Shown here piece by piece: positions 59,594 to 64,000 of a stretch of DNA of 64,000 nt; positions within the stretch are counted from its first letter, which is position 1, and each line of letters starts with the position of its first letter. The stretch spans positions 110,836,499 to 110,900,498 of the forward strand of contig CM050446.2 of NCBI GenBank assembly GCA_027563935.2, read 5' to 3'. Below the pieces are notes generated by a model. The model searched no databases. It saw only the letters and a list, made by a program, of their open reading frames with translations, and was not told where the DNA came from. The stretch comes from Costus lasius. Lineage: Eukaryota; Streptophyta; Magnoliopsida; Zingiberales; Costaceae. Position numbers and translations under genes: made by a program.

Positions 59594-60893
59594 TGTTGGG
59601 AATCCTCGACCTATTTTAAAATTCAGAAAACAACGTAAGCGAGCTCGAAATGAGATTCAAAATTCAACAGAACTGTCTTACAAGAATAACACCAGATGTG
59701 ATAGGGCATATACCTTATTTTGCAAACTTAGGTGTTGTTGATGACGACGTTGGAGACGCGCAAGTGGCCCATCCTCTACGCTCGTGCACAAACGGACTCC
59801 TTTGAGATTCCTCTTCCTCCATTCTCATGCTAGTTTTGGGAGAAGAGATCCACTCCAAGGGAGTGTACCACGTTGCTTGCGCCAACCTCTTAGAAGTTGT
59901 GCCAAGGTGGACAGATCTTCAAGTCTTGTGCCAACAAGAAGGTTGCGCCAACTTGAAGTATGCTGCCCTCTTCTTCTAGATGCGCCACCAACAAGGATGT
60001 GCAAGGGAAGAGAAGGTGAGCGAGAAGCTCCACCACAGCCCCCTTTGTGCCACCAAAGAAAAGCTTGTCACCACAAGCAAGCTAAAGGCGACAACTCTAA
60101 GAGGTGGCCAACTATGAGGCTTGGCGGCTAGGGTTTTAGGAAGGGAAAGATAACCTAGTCGGCTAGGTTTTTCTAGGATGAAAGCATGAAGCTTTGGCCC
60201 CCCCTCTAAGCCCCTTATTTATAGAGTTAAAATGCGGGCCCCATCACTTAAGTCGCAAATATATTTATTCGTAAATATTAATTTTTTTGCTTAAGTTGTA
60301 GGCCCCTGAGGTTTCCGCTAAAATCAATTTAGCGCTTAAGCTATGGACCCCTTAGGATTCCACTAAAATCATTTGATTTGTCAAATGATCCAAAGGGTCA
60401 TCTAACTCTATAAAGCCATCTCCCAACTCTATAAGACTCCCAAACAGATCCGAATCGTCCATAGATTCTATTTGAGGCTATTTGATCAAAACGAAATCTT
60501 GAGTGTGTAGGCGTGTGACCTTGTAGGTTTCTCAGACATTGGCAGTGATGACCTAATCATCATAAGTAGTGAGTGACACCTATCAGTGTATCGCTGCTAC
60601 CCAAGTCATCTGAATCAATATCATCATCGACAACCCCTAAAATGTGATAAGGTACTTGTGTAGACTAGTCCCTTTGCCAGGTTGACGTTCAGATTGGATA
60701 AGCGTGCCACACTTTTTTATCCCAATCATAATGGTCATGGCTAAATCAGGGTTGGTGTGGCCATACACTTTCAGTCATGAACCACATAGGAGCCCATGGA
60801 CATCAAGCTTCCTTGCAAGGAAGGGGCAAATCCTCTATTGGCAAGATACATCGCTCATATAGACAACCATTATAACCTCCCTTTTCCAGTAAA
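59594..60893 (-). mobile_element. inverted, truncated LTR of the Angela-like copia family
   Basis: Read on the - strand it matches the LTRs at 19319 and 30992. TGTTGGGAATCC at 59594 is the complement of their CCCAA(C/T)A end. The GAAATGAGATTC...AATTCAACA, GATGTGATAGG, TCATCATAAG and TGGCCATACACTTT(C/T)AGTCATG segments follow in order. It stops near the complement of AAAGGGAGGTTATAA, so the outer (LTR 5') 0.4 kb is missing. Divergence is clearly greater than between the two LTRs of the other element. Confidence 0.75.
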
Positions 60894-61390
60894 GGGTAGG
60901 GAAGTTGTCATCGTTTGTTCTAGCTCTAGAGAACTTGTTGTCACCACTCGCTCAGAATTTATTGCCGCTCTCTATTCCTCTCACTTGCTGCTATCACTTG
61001 GAGGGAGAAGAAGCCCTAGTTTTTTGTGAAAAATTTGGTGGGAAAGACGAACATCAACCCAGGTTAGGGTAACTGGAAGTGGTGTTTAACGAAATAGTAA
61101 CAGACGACAGGAAAATGGGAGAAAAAAACTAACATTTAATCTAACCTTTCGTGCTTCGAGATTTACACATGTAGCAATGCTTTTTGATTTGTAAAAAAAA
61201 TATGGTAGGACCTTGCCGAAGATGCCTAGGCAGGGTAAGTGCCTAGGAAATTTTCTCGGGTGAGATCGAGCAGAGCCTGCCATTTAGTTACGATGGGTCA
61301 CAGTGAGCCGGTGGCTATGGTTTGGATTAGCTGCGCCTATGTGTGGCATGAGTGCAAGTGAGCAGTGAATGTAGTGTGTAGGTTGAACTG

Positions 61391-61541
61391 GAAGAAAATT
61401 CATAAGCGGAGGGGCGCTCCGAGCAGAGGCCCCATCCGCCATTTAAATGCATTGGGATGTGTGCATGCACAGATCCCAATGTGTAATAAACGGCAGACGG
61501 GGCTCTGCTGGGAGCGGCCCCTCCGCTTATGAATTTCGCTC
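61391..61541. mobile_element. Mutator-like hairpin MITE (151 bp)
   Basis: Left GAAGAAAATTCATAAGCGG and the reverse complement of the right end, GAGCGAAATTCATAAGCGG, pair over about 50 bp, including AGGGGC.GCTCC.AGCAGAG. The 9-bp target duplication GTTGAACTG (61382-61390 and 61542-61550) is exact. Confidence 0.93.
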
Positions 61542-61550
61542 GTTGAACTG

Positions 61551-62110
61551 GGCTATGAATGGTGAACCGGCTCTATGAAGCCACTATTTGTTCTAGGCGG
61601 GTTTGACCGAGCCAGACTGTTTGGTCAAACCATGTTGGACTAGGCTTGCTATGCACTGAAGCATTGTGTGCAAAAGTAGTGGGCCTGCTATTTATTGTAG
61701 TGGAACTATTGTGTATTAGGGCTATTATACACTAAAGTGCATGCGGGTTGCTATGGGCAACAAGAGGCTACCATTACATCAGTTTTTTCTATCATATAAA
61801 AAAATTCTATTCAAATTTATTCTGCTATGTATTATGTTCATAAATTCCATACTTCATTGATGAATTTGATAAATTATAGTTTATTCATGCTAGTAGAATA
61901 TTTTTGTATGTGTTTTAAATGTTTTAATGTTCATATACATTATTTAAACATAATCATATCTCTAGGCATAATTAATTAAGAATAAATATATAATTTTTTT
62001 TCTTGTCTTGTTTTATTCATATCGATAAATTATTCTCAATTTATAGACATTTGATAATTTATCTATTTGTAGTGATTTACTATAGATAACCCTAAATTAA
62101 GTACACTTAA
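61551..62110. other. AT-rich intergenic DNA
   Basis: No feature recognised. Confidence 0.5.
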
Positions 62111-62475
62111 TTTTTTATTTTAATTGGCCATAATAGTATAGTCATGAAAGTGACCTCTACTATGAAAGTCATTAATTATGGATTATTAAGTTAAACTATA
62201 CTTAATTTTTTTTATATTAATTGGTTTTACTAGCATAGTCACTAGAGAGATCTATGCTGTCAAAACGTTCAGTTTTGAATTATTAAGTTAAAATATTTTT
62301 AATTCTTCATTTCAATTGGTTGTAATAGTATAGTCACCAAAGTGACATCTGTTGTGAAAATATTTAGTTATGAATTATTAAGCTAAAATATACTTAATTT
62401 TTATTTCAACTTATTCTTATAGTATAGTCACTAAAGTGACCTATGATGTGAAATCTTTTGATTATGAACTATTAA
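62111..62475 (+). repeat. 95-bp tandem repeat, about four copies
   Basis: The phrase AGTATAGTCA(C/T)..AAGTGACCT recurs at about 62134, 62231, 62326 and 62420, each followed by TTAGTTATGAATTATTAAGTTA and AATATACTTAATTTTT. It may be the leader or LTR enhancer array of the copia remnant that follows. Confidence 0.85.
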
Positions 62476-62828
62476 GTTCAGGGTGTGTGTTTTCTTTATG
62501 CCGACAACTTGTAAATCCAAAGGATGACTATTTTTGGCAAAAGAATTATATGCATATATGGTAATGAGTGTATGATGATTTATAGGTGTCCATTGTGAGT
62601 ATTTAGTCAACCCAAAGGAAGGCTAAGTACTTGACTTGATTTTATCATCAATATTCAATTACTGCACAGAGATAGTCAAATGTTGACCCAATTCTCTATC
62701 TAAAGACTAGATTTGAGGCCACTCTGGTTATATTGAGATGAAATTATGTTATTGATATAATTATTCACTACTTGTTACATGCACTTATGAGCTTAATGCA
62801 TTTTATAAATTGTTCTCTTAGCAATTGA

Positions 62829-63387
62829 TATTATTAATGCTTTTGCTGTTAATGCAAATACTAATTGCATTCCTATTTTGAGTGGTAACAATTTTAAGAC
62901 TTAGAAAGATAAATTGACTATAGTATTGAGATGTATGGATCTAGACCTTACATTGAGGGAGTCATGTCATGCACCTTTTAGAGATCAAAGCTCTTTTGAG
63001 GCTAAGAGTCTTTTTGAGAGGTGGGATCACTCTAATTACGTGAGTCTTATGATCATTAAGCATGTTATCACAAAGACTTTCCTGGACATTGTGTCTAAAA
63101 AAGCATATGCCAAAAGTTCTCTTGACATTGTTGAAAAGCACTTTGCCAAAAGCGATAAGTTGGAAATAAGTGTAGCCTTAAGAATGCTTATTCGCTTGAA
63201 GTCTAAGGGTAATGAGAGCATAAGGAAGGACATACTTGAAATGTTTCATCTATTTGGAAAACTAAGGGCACTAAATATAAAGCTTTTAGAAGACTTGCTT
63301 GTACATTTAGTGCTGATTTCTGTTCTTACACCATTTGGTCAGTTTGAGGTGATACATCTATGTTTTAGTTTTATAAGAGAAAAATGA
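62829..63387 (+). pseudogene. copia-type gag (UBN2-like) fragment
   Basis: The frame reads NTNCIPILSGNNFKT, a TAG where related gag proteins have Trp (62901-62903), then KDKLTIVLRCMDLDLTLRE. Further on come SLMIIKHVI, EKHFAKSDKLEIS and LLEDLLVHLVLISVL. This is the gag domain found at the N terminus of plant copia polyproteins. The homology ends at about 63350, where the frame enters the tandem array with FSFIREK and a stop. No zinc knuckle, protease or LTR is recognised nearby, so this is a truncated remnant. Confidence 0.8.
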
Positions 63388-63409
63388 ATAGTTCTATTAG
63401 TTTTTATCT

Positions 63410-63484
63410 ATTAGAGTGGCATAGTGGAAGCATGGCGGGCACAAAATGCATAGGTCCCAAGATTGAAACCTCATTTTAATATCA
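63410..63484 (+). pseudogene. initiator tRNA-Met-like pseudogene, copy 1
   Basis: ATTAGAGTGGCATAGTGGAA, then GCATGGCGGGCACAAAATGC and AGGTCCCAAGATTGAAACC, then AATATCA. The order and spacing match plant initiator tRNA-Met (acceptor ATCAGAGTGGCGCAG, B box region GGATCGAAACC). The acceptor stem can still pair in part, but the anticodon loop reads ACAAAAT rather than carrying CAT. Confidence 0.7.
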
Positions 63485-63597
63485 TTGTGTTTAAAGAATT
63501 TTTGAATTCAACAAAATACAAATTTAGACAAAATTTAATATATTGATGTTTTAGTTTTATGAAGAGGATAATGAATAATTTTACTTTAGTTTATATC

Positions 63598-63672
63598 TAT
63601 GGGTGTGGCATTGCAGAAGTGTGGTTGGCTTATAGCCCAAAGGTTCGAGGATTGAAACCTTGCTATGATATT
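63598..63672 (+). pseudogene. initiator tRNA-Met-like pseudogene, copy 2
   Basis: GGTGTGGCATTGCAGAAGTG, GGCTTATAGCC and AGGTTCGAGGATTGAAACC, then TGCTATGATA. The T arm is well kept; the anticodon arm is mutated. Confidence 0.65.
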
Positions 63673-63824
63673 ATTGTGTTTTAAGAATTATTGAATTTTA
63701 TAAAATAAAAATTTAGACTAAATTTCTAACATGTCCATGTTTTGGATTTATAATACAATATTGAATAGTCTTATGTTTTGGTTTTATAATTTAATATTGA
63801 ATAGTCTTATTTTAGTTTATATCT

Positions 63825-63957
63825 ATTAGAGTGGCACAACAAGAGCTTGATGGGACCATATCTATGTTTTAGTTTTTAAAAAAGGATAGTTAGTAATCTT
63901 ACTTTGTTGTGGGCTTATAACCCAAAGGTTCGAGGATTGAAACCTTGCTATGATATT
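63825..63957 (+). pseudogene. initiator tRNA-Met-like pseudogene, split copy 3/4
   Basis: The 5' half (ATTAGAGTGGCACAACAAGAGC, 63825-63857) is separated by a unit start from the 3' half (GTGGGCTTATAACCCAAAGG and GATTGAAACC, 63908-63957). The anticodon stem GGG-CTTATAA-CCC is intact, but with TAT where CAT is expected. Confidence 0.6.
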
Positions 63958-64000
63958 ATTGTGTTTTAAGAATTCTTAAATTTTATAAAATAAAAATTTA

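Larger units (their letters stand above)
55847..61257. mobile_element. 5.4-kb non-autonomous Mutator-like element
   Basis: The left end GAGAAAATTTTCTAGGCACG and the reverse complement of the right end, GAGAAAATTTCCTAGGCACT, open a terminal inverted repeat of about 50 bp that continues TTGCCTAG.CATC.TCG.CAAGG. The flanks GGGTGTGGT (55838-55846) and GGGTGAGAT (61258-61266) are a 9-bp duplication with two mismatches. There is no transposase frame. The interior holds several tandem repeat families, a hAT MITE and an inverted LTR of the Angela-like family. CTAGGCAC near the ends is shared with the fold-back element at 47321. Confidence 0.75.
63361..64000 (+). repeat. tandem array of about 190-bp units with initiator-tRNA-Met-like cores
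   Basis: Units start TGTTTTAG(T/G)TTTATAA at 63361, 63547, 63739 and 63865 and run to the window edge. Complete units contain a tRNA-like core and a tail GTGTTTTAAGAATT.TTGAATTTTATAAAATAAAAATTTAGAC. Units 3 and 4 carry complementary halves of the core. Confidence 0.8.

Overview
The window is nuclear DNA of a flowering plant, probably a monocot. It has spliced genes with GT-AG introns, plant-only protein families (PLS-type PPR, FAR1-type transposase, plant mobile domain) and very dense transposable elements. The monocot inference rests on the intronless PPR gene, whose 5' half is strongly GC-rich and whose 3' half is AT-richer; this 5'-to-3' GC gradient is typical of monocots. No rRNA gene, CRISPR array or bacterial feature was seen.

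Three host genes can be supported, all on the + strand. They are (1) the small sulfur-carrier subunit of molybdopterin synthase (about 670-1008), whose start is missing or lies in an unseen exon; (2) an eight-exon two-KH-domain RNA-binding protein of the far-upstream-element-binding-protein type (5303-17106, 761 codons, introns up to 6.2 kb); and (3) a chloroplast-type PPR protein resembling Arabidopsis At1g71460 (50985-53021).

Most of the rest is mobile DNA, much of it nested. From 17819 to 36863 lies a 19-kb Mutator-like element (MULE). Its FAR1-type transposase reads rightward and a degenerate plant-mobile-domain accessory gene reads leftward, tail to tail. The transposase is split by an Angela-like Ty1/copia element (19319-32666, target duplication AAAAT). 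That element is itself interrupted by an Athila-like Ty3/gypsy element with no recognisable pol (22229-30325). The right MULE terminal repeat is split by a hAT-type MITE with a perfect 8-bp duplication.

Further right are three Tourist/Harbinger-like elements (two of about 545 bp at 4326 and 41599, one 131-bp hairpin at 39142) and a nearly complete copia element (42514-47115). Its single-frame polyprotein has five stops, every one at a conserved Trp position, and a ~140-bp direct repeat lies outside its LTRs. Beyond it are a 1.3-kb fold-back MULE (47321-48661), a probable gypsy LTR ending at 50360, a microsatellite-rich hAT MITE (54331-55112), a 5.4-kb repeat-filled MULE (55847-61257) holding a hAT MITE and an inverted copy of the Angela-like LTR, a 151-bp MULE MITE with an exact 9-bp duplication (61391-61541), and a copia gag remnant (62829-63387). 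The gag remnant runs into a ~190-bp tandem array whose units contain initiator-tRNA-Met-like sequence.

All coordinates, splice sites and repeats were read by eye. Family names come from recognised motifs, not database searches.
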